Assembly (NCBI GenBank): GCA_016763595.1
Contig: JAESTN010000046.1
Location: 1 to 7,782 of the forward strand
Source of the DNA: Flavobacteriaceae bacterium
GTDB lineage: Bacteria > Bacteroidota > Bacteroidia > Flavobacteriales > Flavobacteriaceae
Direction: 5' to 3'
DNA length: 7,782 bases
This document shows positions 1 through 6,231 of this stretch, one piece after another (position 1 is the stretch's first letter; each line of letters starts with the position of its first letter). Below the pieces are notes generated by a model. It was not told the origin of the DNA and searched no databases. It was given only the letters and a program-made list of their open reading frames with translations. A program made the translations under genes and the position numbers.

Positions 1-624
1 CGATTCTTTAAAATTTCCTTTAACAATATTCCGAATTGCAGAAATGTCAAACTGATAATTTTTTTCTGTTTGTAAGTTCTCACACGGGCCTTTACAGTTT
101 CCTAAATGATATTCTAAGCACACTTTGTACCTCCCGGCATCAATTTTTTCTGTATGTAAATCGTAGGTACAGGTTCTTAATGTATAGACTTCTTTTATTA
201 AGTCTAATAATGCCTTTGCAGTTCTAACAGATGTATAAGGACCAAAATATTCAGAGCCATCTTTAAGTACGGTTCTTGTTAAAAATATTCTAGGAAAACG
301 TTCTTTCTTTATACAAATCCAAGGATAGGTTTTGTCATCCTTTAGCATTACATTGTACCTAGGTTGGTACTTTTTAATGAGATTATTCTCTAACAATAAG
401 GCATCTGTTTCTGTAGTAACAACAATGTGTTTTATACTAACAATTTTTTGAACCAACACCCTTGTTTTTCCATTTTCGTGGGTTTTGGTAAAATACGACG
501 CCACTCGTTTTTTTAAATTTTTTGCCTTGCCCACATAAATAATCACATCGTTGGCATCATAATACTGATACACTCCTGGCGAGCTGGGCAATATTTGAAT
601 TTGAATTTCTAAGGCTGTAGGCAT
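1..624 (-). CDS. uvrC: UvrABC excinuclease subunit C, N-terminal part (runs off the left edge)
   Basis: Translating the minus strand from the ATG at 624-622 gives 208 uninterrupted residues to base 1, about a third of a normal ~600-aa UvrC. UvrC makes the two incisions around UvrB-bound DNA lesions in nucleotide excision repair in the cytoplasm. The GIY-YIG nuclease domain, which makes the 3' incision, is clear: PGVYQYYD (16-23), IIYVGKAKNLKKR (28-40) with the conserved Arg 40, and ALLLENNLIKKYQPRYN (75-91) with the catalytic-type Glu 79. It is followed by the UvrC-typical FPRIFLTR (110-117) and YFGPYTS (126-132). A four-cysteine set (C152, C169, C177, C181, in RTC and VCLEYHLGNCKGPC) lies where UvrC proteins carry their reported iron-sulphur ligands. 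The UvrB-binding and RNase H-like domains lie outside the window. The start is chosen because the LPSSPGVYQYY block normally begins about 10-12 residues in. The gene is divergent from 719-1105. Identification is secure. Confidence 0.97.
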   Translation of the reverse strand, partial: MPTALEIQIQILPSSPGVYQYYDANDVIIYVGKAKNLKKRVASYFTKTHENGKTRVLVQKIVSIKHIVVTTETDALLLENNLIKKYQPRYNVMLKDDKTYPWICIKKERFPRIFLTRTVLKDGSEYFGPYTSVRTAKALLDLIKEVYTLRTCTYDLHTEKIDAGRYKVCLEYHLGNCKGPCENLQTEKNYQFDISAIRNIVKGNFKES

Positions 625-628
625 GGAA

Positions 629-661
629 CGAAAATACTATTTTTAGTTTTCCTTTGTCAAC
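629..661 (-). promoter_or_regulatory. Candidate Bacteroidota-type promoter of uvrC
   Basis: On the minus strand GTTG (661-658) is followed after 21 bases by TATTTTCG (636-629). This resembles the Bacteroidota housekeeping pattern TTTG-N19-21-TAnnTTTG, with one mismatch in each element. The -7 element ends only four bases before the uvrC ATG, so transcription would begin at or within a few bases of the start codon, giving a leaderless or nearly leaderless mRNA. The match was found by eye in AT-rich DNA and could be chance. Confidence 0.35.
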
Positions 662-718
662 CTATTCTTAAAATAATTACTACATTTAAAACTTATTTAA
701 AAAACAACACGAATTATT

Positions 719-1105
719 ATGGCAAAAAAGAACACAGTTAGTTTAAAAACAGCTCAAAAATGGATTAAGGAATGGAGAGATTTAGAATCTTCTTACAACA
801 AATACCATCGCATCAAAGCTTTTAACATTCCTCTAATTGACCTACAAGAAGTTTTAAAAGAAAAAGGCATTGCAAATGTACGGGCGTATCTTGGTGTTGC
901 TAAATTTGAAAACCACGACACGAATCCACCGGAATTTCTATATGAGGAGAAATTACTAATTGTGGGTGTAGATAAAAACAACAAAGACATGATTTCTGTA
1001 ATTAAAGCCCCTGATGGATTAACTGATGGTGAAGGAGATGATATTTATGATTTAACAAGTCCTTGCCCAGATTTATGTGACCCAGAGAGCCCGTTAAATG
1101 ATTAA
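719..1105 (+). CDS. Hypothetical 128-aa protein with C-terminal CPDLCD motif
   Basis: The function is unknown. The protein has no signal peptide or membrane helix and looks cytosolic. Visible parts are an N-terminal helix with TAQKWIKEWRDLE (11-23), a segment RIKAFNIPLIDLQEVLKEKG (31-50), then the strand-like NVRAYLGVA (53-61) and KLLIVGVDKNNKDMI (78-92). A Gly/Asp-rich linker leads to the tail IYDLTSPCPDLCD (109-121), followed by PESPLND. From memory, similar small proteins ending in a Y/F-D-F-T-x-P-C-P-x2-C-D tail occur as uncharacterised proteins in many Flavobacteriia; no search was run. The tail recurs at the end of the lipoprotein at 3736-4509, whose second half also matches the rest of this protein. 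The membrane-protein gene at 1116 starts 10 bases after the stop, so the genes are probably cotranscribed. The ATG at 719 gives a MAKKNxxSL start with no Shine-Dalgarno sequence. The two Cys could bind metal or form a disulphide. Confidence 0.85.
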   Translation: MAKKNTVSLKTAQKWIKEWRDLESSYNKYHRIKAFNIPLIDLQEVLKEKGIANVRAYLGVAKFENHDTNPPEFLYEEKLLIVGVDKNNKDMISVIKAPDGLTDGEGDDIYDLTSPCPDLCDPESPLND

Positions 1106-1115
1106 AAGATAGTTT

Positions 1116-1760
1116 ATGAGTTTAATTAACATACTTATAAACTTAGGTAATTTTGCTTTAGCTATAAACGCTATATGTTATTTTAAAAGCTATCGTAAAA
1201 ACTCGGTAGCTTTTCGTGTTTTTACTTTTTATCTTTTATTCAGTGTAATCATTCAGGGGGTATATTTTATTCTTTACACACTAAAAATCGAAAACCTATT
1301 TATATCTCACTATTATTTTATTGGCCAGTTTATTTTATTAAGTTTATTTTTTCAAAAAACACTTAACACCACTCTTAAAAAAAAATTAATTTCAATTACA
1401 TTATTGATTGTTTTAATTTCTTTAACTTTTTATTACTTTATCTTCCCCTTAGAATATTATAAGTTTAATATTTTTGAGATAATCATAACTTCAACACCTC
1501 TAATGGTCTATTGCTTTTTGTTTTTTATTCAACGTATTGAAGGCAAAAACAATAATTTTAATTATTTAATATCTGGCTTTTTTATTTACCTACTATGTAG
1601 TACCTTATTGTTTACCACCGGAAATATTACTTCAGATATAAAAAAAGTAATCTGGTATACTAATGTTATTCTATACATCGTTTACCAAGTGTTAATCTTT
1701 GTAGAGTGGTACAAGAATTTTAGAAAACCCCAAATACCACAGGTAGAGCCTCATGATTAA
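1116..1760 (+). CDS. Hypothetical seven-helix membrane protein, paralogue 1
   Basis: The 214-aa protein is almost wholly hydrophobic, with about seven transmembrane segments near residues 5-22, 32-52, 62-80, 89-110, 118-138, 148-167 and 178-197. It has short Lys/Arg-rich loops and a charged C-terminal tail. No signal peptide or known enzymatic motif is visible. It is the first of three paralogues here. Blocks shared with the other two are SHYYFIGQF (64-72), FNIFEIIITSTPL (117-129), SGFFIYLLCSTLLFTTGNI (153-171) and IFVEWYKNFRK (194-204). It follows the CPDLCD protein by 10 bases and overlaps the next paralogue by 8 bases (ATGATTAA), which implies translational coupling in one operon. The role is unknown. 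A seven-helix receptor-like sensor, transporter subunit or assembly partner are all possible, and the neighbouring sensorless histidine kinase makes a signalling role worth considering. Confidence 0.85.
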   Translation: MSLINILINLGNFALAINAICYFKSYRKNSVAFRVFTFYLLFSVIIQGVYFILYTLKIENLFISHYYFIGQFILLSLFFQKTLNTTLKKKLISITLLIVLISLTFYYFIFPLEYYKFNIFEIIITSTPLMVYCFLFFIQRIEGKNNNFNYLISGFFIYLLCSTLLFTTGNITSDIKKVIWYTNVILYIVYQVLIFVEWYKNFRKPQIPQVEPHD

Positions 1761-2406
1761 AGAGTTCATTACAAACACAAGCTCCATCCTATTAGTTCTT
1801 AATTTCATTTGTTATTTTAGTAAACACAAGCGCTATCCATTAGCTTTAAAAACATTTACCTTGTATTTGTTTTTAATGACCCTAATTCAATTGAGTTCTG
1901 ACCTAATGGCTATTTATAAAATGAATAATATTTTCTTTGCGCATTACTATTTTATTGGTCAGTTTATTTTGTTGAGTTTATTTTTTAAACAGCTTCTTAA
2001 AAACACATTTCAAAAAAAAGCAATCACTTTTGTGCTATTCATCGTTTTAATTGCATTAGGTATTTATTACCTACTATACCCATCCAACTATTACAATTTC
2101 AACATCTTTGAGACAATCATCACGTCTATTCCATTACTCGTGTATTCTTTTTTCTTTTTTATTCAAAAAATAGAAGACCCTGATAAAAAATACATCTACA
2201 TCGTTTCTGGTTTTTTCTTATACCTATTATGCAGCACCTTACTATTTACTGCTGGAAATATCAAAGCAGATATTATAAAATTTATCTGGCATACAAATGT
2301 TATTTTACACATCGTTTACCAATTATTAATCTTTGTAGAATGGTACAACCATTTTAGAAAGAAAGAGGTGGTTGGCATTATGGATGAAGAAGAAAAGAAG
2401 CTATAA
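1753..2406 (+). CDS. Hypothetical seven-helix membrane protein, paralogue 2
   Basis: The 217-aa polytopic protein has about seven hydrophobic segments (near 9-25, 34-53, 62-80, 90-109, 119-139, 149-167, 178-197). It carries the family blocks AHYYFIGQFILLSLFF (63-78), FNIFETIITSIPLLVYS (116-132), SGFFLYLLCSTLLFTAGNI (152-170) and IFVEWYNHFRK (193-203). The last large block differs from paralogue 1 at two of 19 residues and from paralogue 3 at one. The C-terminal tail is acidic/basic (DEEEKKL), unlike the other two. The start codon lies inside the end of paralogue 1. No ligand-binding or catalytic motif is recognisable. The family cannot be named, and the function is unknown. Confidence 0.85.
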   Translation: MIKEFITNTSSILLVLNFICYFSKHKRYPLALKTFTLYLFLMTLIQLSSDLMAIYKMNNIFFAHYYFIGQFILLSLFFKQLLKNTFQKKAITFVLFIVLIALGIYYLLYPSNYYNFNIFETIITSIPLLVYSFFFFIQKIEDPDKKYIYIVSGFFLYLLCSTLLFTAGNIKADIIKFIWHTNVILHIVYQLLIFVEWYNHFRKKEVVGIMDEEEKKL

Positions 2407-2561
2407 CGTCATTTCGACAAAGTGACGTAGGAGTGACGAGTAATCTCATGAATTGAAACTATAAACACAATTCTAACTAAAGACAGGCAGATTTCTCAAT
2501 CGCACCTCATTTTACTGAAATAAATTCAGCACATGCGAAATGATAGGCTGTTTTCTCAATC
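2407..2561. repeat. Decayed flavobacterial-type inverted/direct repeat region in the 318-bp gap
   Basis: The sequence starts directly after the stop of paralogue 2. CGTCA (2407-2411) and TGACG (2423-2427) form a small stem, and GTGACG occurs twice (2422-2427, 2433-2438). TCATTTCG (2409-2416) is matched in inverted orientation by CGAAATGA (2536-2543), which bounds a roughly 135-bp imperfect palindrome. A 17-base unit, AGGCAGATTTCTCAATC (2485-2501) and AGGCTGTTTTCTCAATC (2545-2561), recurs 60 bases apart with two differences. Sequences of the form GTCATTTCGAC...AATCTC are, from memory, common interspersed intergenic repeats in Flavobacteriia, and this looks like an eroded copy. The rest of the gap (2562-2724) holds no gene or clear hairpin. 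TATCTTAG at 2649-2656 is a weak -7-like element for the next gene. Confidence 0.6.
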
Positions 2562-2724
2562 ACATGAAAACCCACTTAATGCACTACTAAAAAAAAGCAA
2601 AAAACACTATAATTTCAGAGCCCATAAGCTCCTTTCTTTTTATTTCCGTATCTTAGAATCACGATTCCAATAAAAAACAGCATTAAAAAGCATTCTTTAT
2701 TGTGTAACATATACGCCCCCAGAT

Positions 2725-3354
2725 ATGAGTTCTTATGATCTGCTTGCCAATTTTGGACATTTATTATTAATCATAAATTGTATTCTTTTTTTAAAAAGCT
2801 ATCGAAACTATTCTACAGCTTTTAAAATATTTGCTTTTTACTTAGCAACCATTCTTTTCATACAATTAACTTCAAAGTATCTCAGATCCTATAAAATTCC
2901 AAACTTATACCTATCTCATTATTATTTTATTGGGCAGTTTCTTTTTTTAAGCTTTTTTTTCAAACAACTTTTGCAGCATGCTTTTTACAAAAAAATGATC
3001 ACTTTTGTGCTCATTATCGTGCTAAGCATGCTGGCAATATATTACAGTTTATATCCTTCTGCCTATTACAGTTTTAGTATTTTTGAAATTGTGATTACCT
3101 CCGTTCCACTAATCCTTTATAGCCTTCTTTTTTTCATTCAAAAAATAGCAAATGGAAACAATAAATTCAACTATATTGTGTCCGGATTTTTTTTATACAT
3201 TTTGTGCAGTACTTTATTATTTACAGCCGGAAACATTGAAGCAGACATCAAAAGAATTGTGTGGTATACCAATGTATGCCTATACATCGTATACCAACTC
3301 TTAACTTTTACGGAATGGTATACACACTTTAGAAAAAGCGCAACTCCTTCTTAA
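2725..3354 (+). CDS. Hypothetical seven-helix membrane protein, paralogue 3
   Basis: The 209-aa member of the triplet has the same seven-segment hydrophobic profile and the same blocks: SHYYFIGQFLFLSFFF (64-79), FSIFEIVITSVPL (117-129), SGFFLYILCSTLLFTAGNI (153-171) and TEWYTHFRK (196-204). Its N-terminus (NFGHLLLIINCILFLKSYR) resembles paralogue 1 more than paralogue 2, while its SGFF block is closest to paralogue 2. The order of duplication is therefore not obvious. The gene is separated from paralogue 2 by 318 bases containing a repeat, so it may have its own promoter. An AT-rich stem-loop 57 bases past its stop probably ends the transcript. The function is unknown. Confidence 0.85.
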   Translation: MSSYDLLANFGHLLLIINCILFLKSYRNYSTAFKIFAFYLATILFIQLTSKYLRSYKIPNLYLSHYYFIGQFLFLSFFFKQLLQHAFYKKMITFVLIIVLSMLAIYYSLYPSAYYSFSIFEIVITSVPLILYSLLFFIQKIANGNNKFNYIVSGFFLYILCSTLLFTAGNIEADIKRIVWYTNVCLYIVYQLLTFTEWYTHFRKSATPS

Positions 3355-3410
3355 TTCATGGGCCTTTTCAAAAACCCATTAACATTTTTTATAACATAAT
3401 TTACCCATAT

Positions 3411-3438
3411 AAAAAATAGGTATAAATACCTGTTTTTT
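3411..3438 (+). terminator. AT-rich stem-loop terminator after the membrane-protein genes
   Basis: The left arm at 3411-3423 pairs with the right arm at 3426-3438 over 13 positions, with one G-U wobble (3417/3432). The core is AGGTA/TACCT and the right side ends in six T. The A-run and T-run make it potentially bidirectional. Its position 57 bases after the last paralogue and before the next gene fits an intrinsic terminator. The very tight loop means the innermost pairs probably open. Confidence 0.7.
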
Positions 3439-3735
3439 AGTCTTTTAGCGACAATTTAACAGAAAAAGTGTACATTTAAAGTATTATGACATCAGACAAC
3501 ACCATAAATCCTTTTTACTACATCTATACAAATCATGTACATGAAGATTCTTTGTTGCGAAGTCACTATCCGCTTCCCTTATAATTGCCTCATTTTATAT
3601 CCCGATAAATAGGCATAACGAAGCAACCCACCTTACTTTATTAGAATTACTTTTTCCATTAATAGGTACTTACATCAGGTAAAGAACTATTACATGGGCA
3701 GGATATTTAGTATTCATTTTTAAAGCTCCCTCGGC
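3439..3735. other. Intergenic stretch upstream of the lipoprotein gene
   Basis: About 300 bases hold no long reading frame on either strand. A 32-codon frame (ATG 3486 to TAA 3584, beginning MTSDNTINPFYYIY) is open on the plus strand, but has no recognisable product or ribosome-binding site. A 12-base perfect palindrome, TCATGTACATGA, sits at 3533-3544 and could be an operator, though one such palindrome is expected by chance in a few kilobases. No clear promoter was found for the lipoprotein gene. This may be a long leader or the remains of a lost gene. Confidence 0.5.
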
Positions 3736-4509
3736 ATGAAAACAAACAAATTAGTACCCATTTTATTTGCAGCTATCTTGATTTTAGCCTGCACAAATGA
3801 CCAATTTTCTGAAACAGAAAACAACATCCCAGTAACACTTCAAAAAAACTGGAATCAAACGGAATTAACCGCTGCTTTTTACAACAATCAATCAATGCTT
3901 TCACACCATCATATTGATGCTGAAAAACTGCGGAGTATAAGCCTACAAAATTCTGTAATAAAATTCCGCTTTACCCTAGGTCTCAATAGCAATCAAGAAT
4001 TGGAAATTGACATTGCGGGCATTGACCAAAAAGGGGCAATTGTTAGCTCTTTTACAAGTATCTTAAACACAGATAACAACAATAAGAACAGCATAAATGA
4101 GCTGCAATATAGCACCTATACATATAGAGAGTTGTCTAATGCTACTACGCATTTATTACCTTATAAAACAGCTTACACCTATATTAACAAATGGGAAAAT
4201 GCAATTCAAAAGCAACAGATTGAAAAGCTAATATCCTATGAAGGTGAACGTATTCGGTATTACAGTCTCCCAAAACAAATTGTTGTAGATATGACTGCCT
4301 CTAAAAATGTAAGCGCAATTGCCTTGTTTTTAGGCATCAATTCTAATAACAAACTAACCCCCGTCTTTATTCAAAAAACCCACAACGGTAGTTTGCTTAT
4401 AAAAAAAGAAAACTACTATTTAGCGACCTTAAATAATGAAGGAGAACCCGGTACTTTAGAAGGTAATATATATGACTTCACAGAAGCGTGCCCAGATCTG
4501 TGTGATTGA
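3736..4509 (+). CDS. Hypothetical lipoprotein with duplicated domain and C-terminal CPDLCD motif
   Basis: The 257-aa protein has a short basic N-terminus, a hydrophobic stretch (7-18) and a lipobox ending ILAC with Cys 19 as the predicted lipidated residue. After signal peptidase II cleavage (the enzyme is encoded at 6226-6810) it would be anchored in the periplasm or outer membrane. The body seems to be two copies of one domain. Copy 1 has W39 and FTLGLNSNQEL (79-89); copy 2 has W153 and LFLGINSNNKL (197-207), with Trp-to-LG spacings of about 42 and 46 residues. Copy 2 also matches the 128-aa protein at 719-1105 (TAYTYINKWE against TAQKWIKEWR). The protein ends exactly on IYDFTEACPDLCD (245-257). 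No enzyme motif is seen. Residues after the Cys (TNDQFSETE) are acidic, as in some surface-exposed Bacteroidota lipoproteins, but this is only suggestive. Stem-loops downstream end the gene. The function is unknown. Confidence 0.85.
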   Translation: MKTNKLVPILFAAILILACTNDQFSETENNIPVTLQKNWNQTELTAAFYNNQSMLSHHHIDAEKLRSISLQNSVIKFRFTLGLNSNQELEIDIAGIDQKGAIVSSFTSILNTDNNNKNSINELQYSTYTYRELSNATTHLLPYKTAYTYINKWENAIQKQQIEKLISYEGERIRYYSLPKQIVVDMTASKNVSAIALFLGINSNNKLTPVFIQKTHNGSLLIKKENYYLATLNNEGEPGTLEGNIYDFTEACPDLCD

Positions 4510-4556
4510 TAAAAAAGCAATGCTATAAAAGCAAATAAGTTTATGTAGAAGTCCCC

Positions 4557-4604
4557 AATAATAACAACCTTGAGTTTTCGTTAAGGTTTAAGGTTGTTAT
4601 TATT
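4557..4604 (+). terminator. Long stem-loop after the lipoprotein gene
   Basis: AATAATAACAACCTT (4557-4571) and its exact reverse complement AAGGTTGTTATTATT (4590-4604) form a perfect 15-bp stem with an 18-base loop, 47 bases past the lipoprotein stop. No long T-run follows directly, but the 3' arm ends in TTATTATT. A transcription terminator or mRNA-stabilising 3' hairpin is the likely role. Confidence 0.75.
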
Positions 4605-4655
4605 ATATAATCATCAATTTTACTCCAAAAAGGGGTCTTCGAATCAAAAAAAACA

Positions 4656-4687
4656 CAGGTAGAAGTACCTGATTTCCTTTTTTTTTT
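4656..4687 (+). terminator. Second hairpin with T-tract upstream of the histidine kinase gene
   Basis: CAGGTA (4656-4661), loop GAAG and TACCTG (4666-4671) form a 6-bp stem, followed by TTTCC and ten T (4678-4687) and preceded by an eight-A run. It is a classic intrinsic terminator shape that would insulate the kinase operon from upstream transcription. The AGGTA/TACCT core is the same as in the stem-loop at 3411-3438. Confidence 0.65.
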
Positions 4688-4721
4688 AAACAACAGCTAG
4701 CAATTCCAATCTATTTTTAAT

Positions 4722-4729
4722 TATCTTCG
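4722..4729 (+). promoter_or_regulatory. Candidate -7 element for the kinase/regulator operon
   Basis: TATCTTCG differs from the Bacteroidota TAnnTTTG element at one fixed position. It lies 24 bases upstream of the kinase ATG and downstream of the terminator at 4656-4687, where a promoter would be expected. No convincing TTTG -33 element is seen at the right spacing. Confidence 0.3.
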
Positions 4730-4753
4730 TTTTAGATCAACCAAACCAACTAA

Positions 4754-5545
4754 ATGGAAGAATTATTTTCAAAGGACAACCAAGTAATAACCATCGTTAT
4801 CATTGGCGTTATTTTGCTCTTATTAATGGCCGTTTCATTACTCTTATTTTTCTTTTTTTCACGTAAAAAAATTATTGAAAAAGAGCTAGAAAAAAAGTCT
4901 GCAGAAATTGAACATCAAAAAGAATTAATTCATGCCACTATTCTTACTCAAGAAATTGAAAGAAAGCGTATAGCCCAGGATTTACATGACGACATCAGCT
5001 CTAAACTAAATGTAATTCACCTTAATTCTAATCTATTATTAGAAGGAGATTTATCAAAAAAAGAATATTTAGAAGTCAATAACAGCATTATTGACATCAC
5101 CAATAGAGCGTTACAAAGTGCGCGTAAAATTGCCCATGATTTATTGCCTCCAATACTCGAAAAATTTGGACTACAATCTGCTATTGAAGAATTGGCAGAT
5201 GATTTCAATACCAGTAAAAAAACACTCATTTCTTACACCTTAAAATACCATAAAAACTACTTAAATAAAACCCAAGAATTGCATCTTTTTAGGGTTTTAC
5301 AAGAACTCATCAATAATTCTATAAGGCATGGTAAAGCAAAAAATATTAACTTAGTCCTTGAAATAGACAACTCCAAATTACATTTTAAGTATTCGGATGA
5401 TGGTATTGGTTTTGATTTAAAACGTTCGAAATTTCAAAAAGGCTTAGGAATGAAAAATATAGAAAGTAGAGTTGAATTATTAAACGGAACGTTAAAAATT
5501 AAGAGTACAGTTAAAAGTGGAGCAACGTTTACAATAAATATTTAA
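4754..5545 (+). CDS. Sensor histidine kinase, NarL/DesK type, without an input domain
   Basis: The 263-aa membrane-bound kinase should autophosphorylate on His and pass the phosphate to the regulator encoded 11 bases downstream. One transmembrane helix spans about 11-36 after a ten-residue N-terminus. A charged coiled-coil-like segment (38-70) leads to the HisKA_3 dimerisation domain, with QEIERKRIAQDLHDDISSKL and phospho-acceptor His 78, then RKIAHDLLPP (124-133). The HATPase_c domain has the N box ELINNSIRHG (184-193, Asn 187/188), the G1 box SDDGIGF (214-220) and the G2 box KGLGMKNI (229-236). All catalytic residues are present. There is no periplasmic, PAS, GAF or tetratricopeptide sensor region, so input probably comes from a partner membrane protein or through the helix itself. 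The three seven-helix proteins upstream are candidates by position only. Confidence 0.95.
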   Translation: MEELFSKDNQVITIVIIGVILLLLMAVSLLLFFFFSRKKIIEKELEKKSAEIEHQKELIHATILTQEIERKRIAQDLHDDISSKLNVIHLNSNLLLEGDLSKKEYLEVNNSIIDITNRALQSARKIAHDLLPPILEKFGLQSAIEELADDFNTSKKTLISYTLKYHKNYLNKTQELHLFRVLQELINNSIRHGKAKNINLVLEIDNSKLHFKYSDDGIGFDLKRSKFQKGLGMKNIESRVELLNGTLKIKSTVKSGATFTINI

Positions 5546-5556
5546 TCCCCTAAATT

Positions 5557-6231
5557 ATGAAACAAAACATAAAAATTGCACTAACTGATGATGAACAGTT
5601 ATTTAGAAAAGGGATTTCTTTTCTTTTACAAAGAGAAGAAAATTTTGAAATTCTTTTTGAAGCAGAAAATGGTCAAGAATTAATTGACAATCTTGATGCC
5701 AAAAACTTGCCTGATATTATTTTAATGGATTTAAAAATGCCTGTCCTTAATGGTGTTGAAACGACTAAGGTTATCCATAAAAAATATCCTTCAATAAAAA
5801 TCATTGCACTTACAAGTTACGATGGTAAATCTTTTATTACCAATATGATAGACGTTGGCGCATCTTCTTATCTCTTAAAGAACACAAATCCTAAAGTTGT
5901 TGTTCACACAATAAATGAAGTCTTTGATAAAGGGTTTTATTACGATGATAAAGTGATGAAAACCATACATGAAAACTTACTTTCTTCAAGTGGTAAAAAG
6001 ATAAAAAGCGATTTAGATAAAAAATTATTATCGAATAGAGAACGTGAAGTTTTAGAATTAATATGTGCACAATTAACAACAGGAGAAATTGCTAAAAAAC
6101 TATATATCAGTCCAAGAACTGTAGATGGACATCGCAATAACTTGTTGCTTAAAACAGGGTCTAAAAACGTTGCTGGCTTAGTTATTTACGGAATTCAGAA
6201 AAAGCTAATCGAGCTTTCTGTTGAATTATAA
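5557..6231 (+). CDS. Response regulator, NarL/FixJ family, REC plus LuxR-type HTH
   Basis: The 224-aa protein is the cytoplasmic partner of the kinase just upstream. The receiver domain (about 5-120) has the acidic pair Asp 11/Asp 12, phospho-acceptor Asp 58 in DIILMDLKMP, Thr 86 in IALTSYD and Lys 108 in SSYLLKN, a complete set. The C-terminal GerE/LuxR helix-turn-helix (about 157-214) reads LSNREREVLELICAQLTTGE, then IAKKLYISPRTVDGHRNNLL and LKTGSKNVAGLVIYGIQ. Phosphorylation is expected to promote dimerisation and DNA binding. The targets are not visible; the neighbouring lipoprotein and membrane-protein genes are natural candidates. The stop codon overlaps the convergent lspA stop: TTA at 6226-6228 encodes Leu here and is the lspA stop on the other strand. 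No terminator lies between the two genes. Confidence 0.96.
   Translation: MKQNIKIALTDDEQLFRKGISFLLQREENFEILFEAENGQELIDNLDAKNLPDIILMDLKMPVLNGVETTKVIHKKYPSIKIIALTSYDGKSFITNMIDVGASSYLLKNTNPKVVVHTINEVFDKGFYYDDKVMKTIHENLLSSSGKKIKSDLDKKLLSNREREVLELICAQLTTGEIAKKLYISPRTVDGHRNNLLLKTGSKNVAGLVIYGIQKKLIELSVEL

Noticed and set aside
36..227. Plus-strand open frame of 63 codons
   Set aside because: It lies antisense to the clearly coding UvrC region and has no recognisable motif.
681..690. TACATTTAAA shared with 3471-3480 as a common promoter box
   Set aside because: It is a nearly pure A/T 10-mer in AT-rich intergenic DNA, with different distances to the following genes and no properly spaced TTTG element.
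2407..2561. CRISPR array or insertion sequence in the paralogue gap
   Set aside because: There are only two imperfect 17-base copies and no transposase frame or regular spacers.
5891..6137. Two overlapping minus-strand open frames
   Set aside because: They lie fully inside the response regulator's HTH-coding region on the opposite strand; the regulator is certain, so these are shadows.
6201..6217. AAAGCT/AGCTTT hairpin near the end of the response regulator gene
   Set aside because: It is a six-base stem inside coding sequence without a T-run, too weak to call a terminator.
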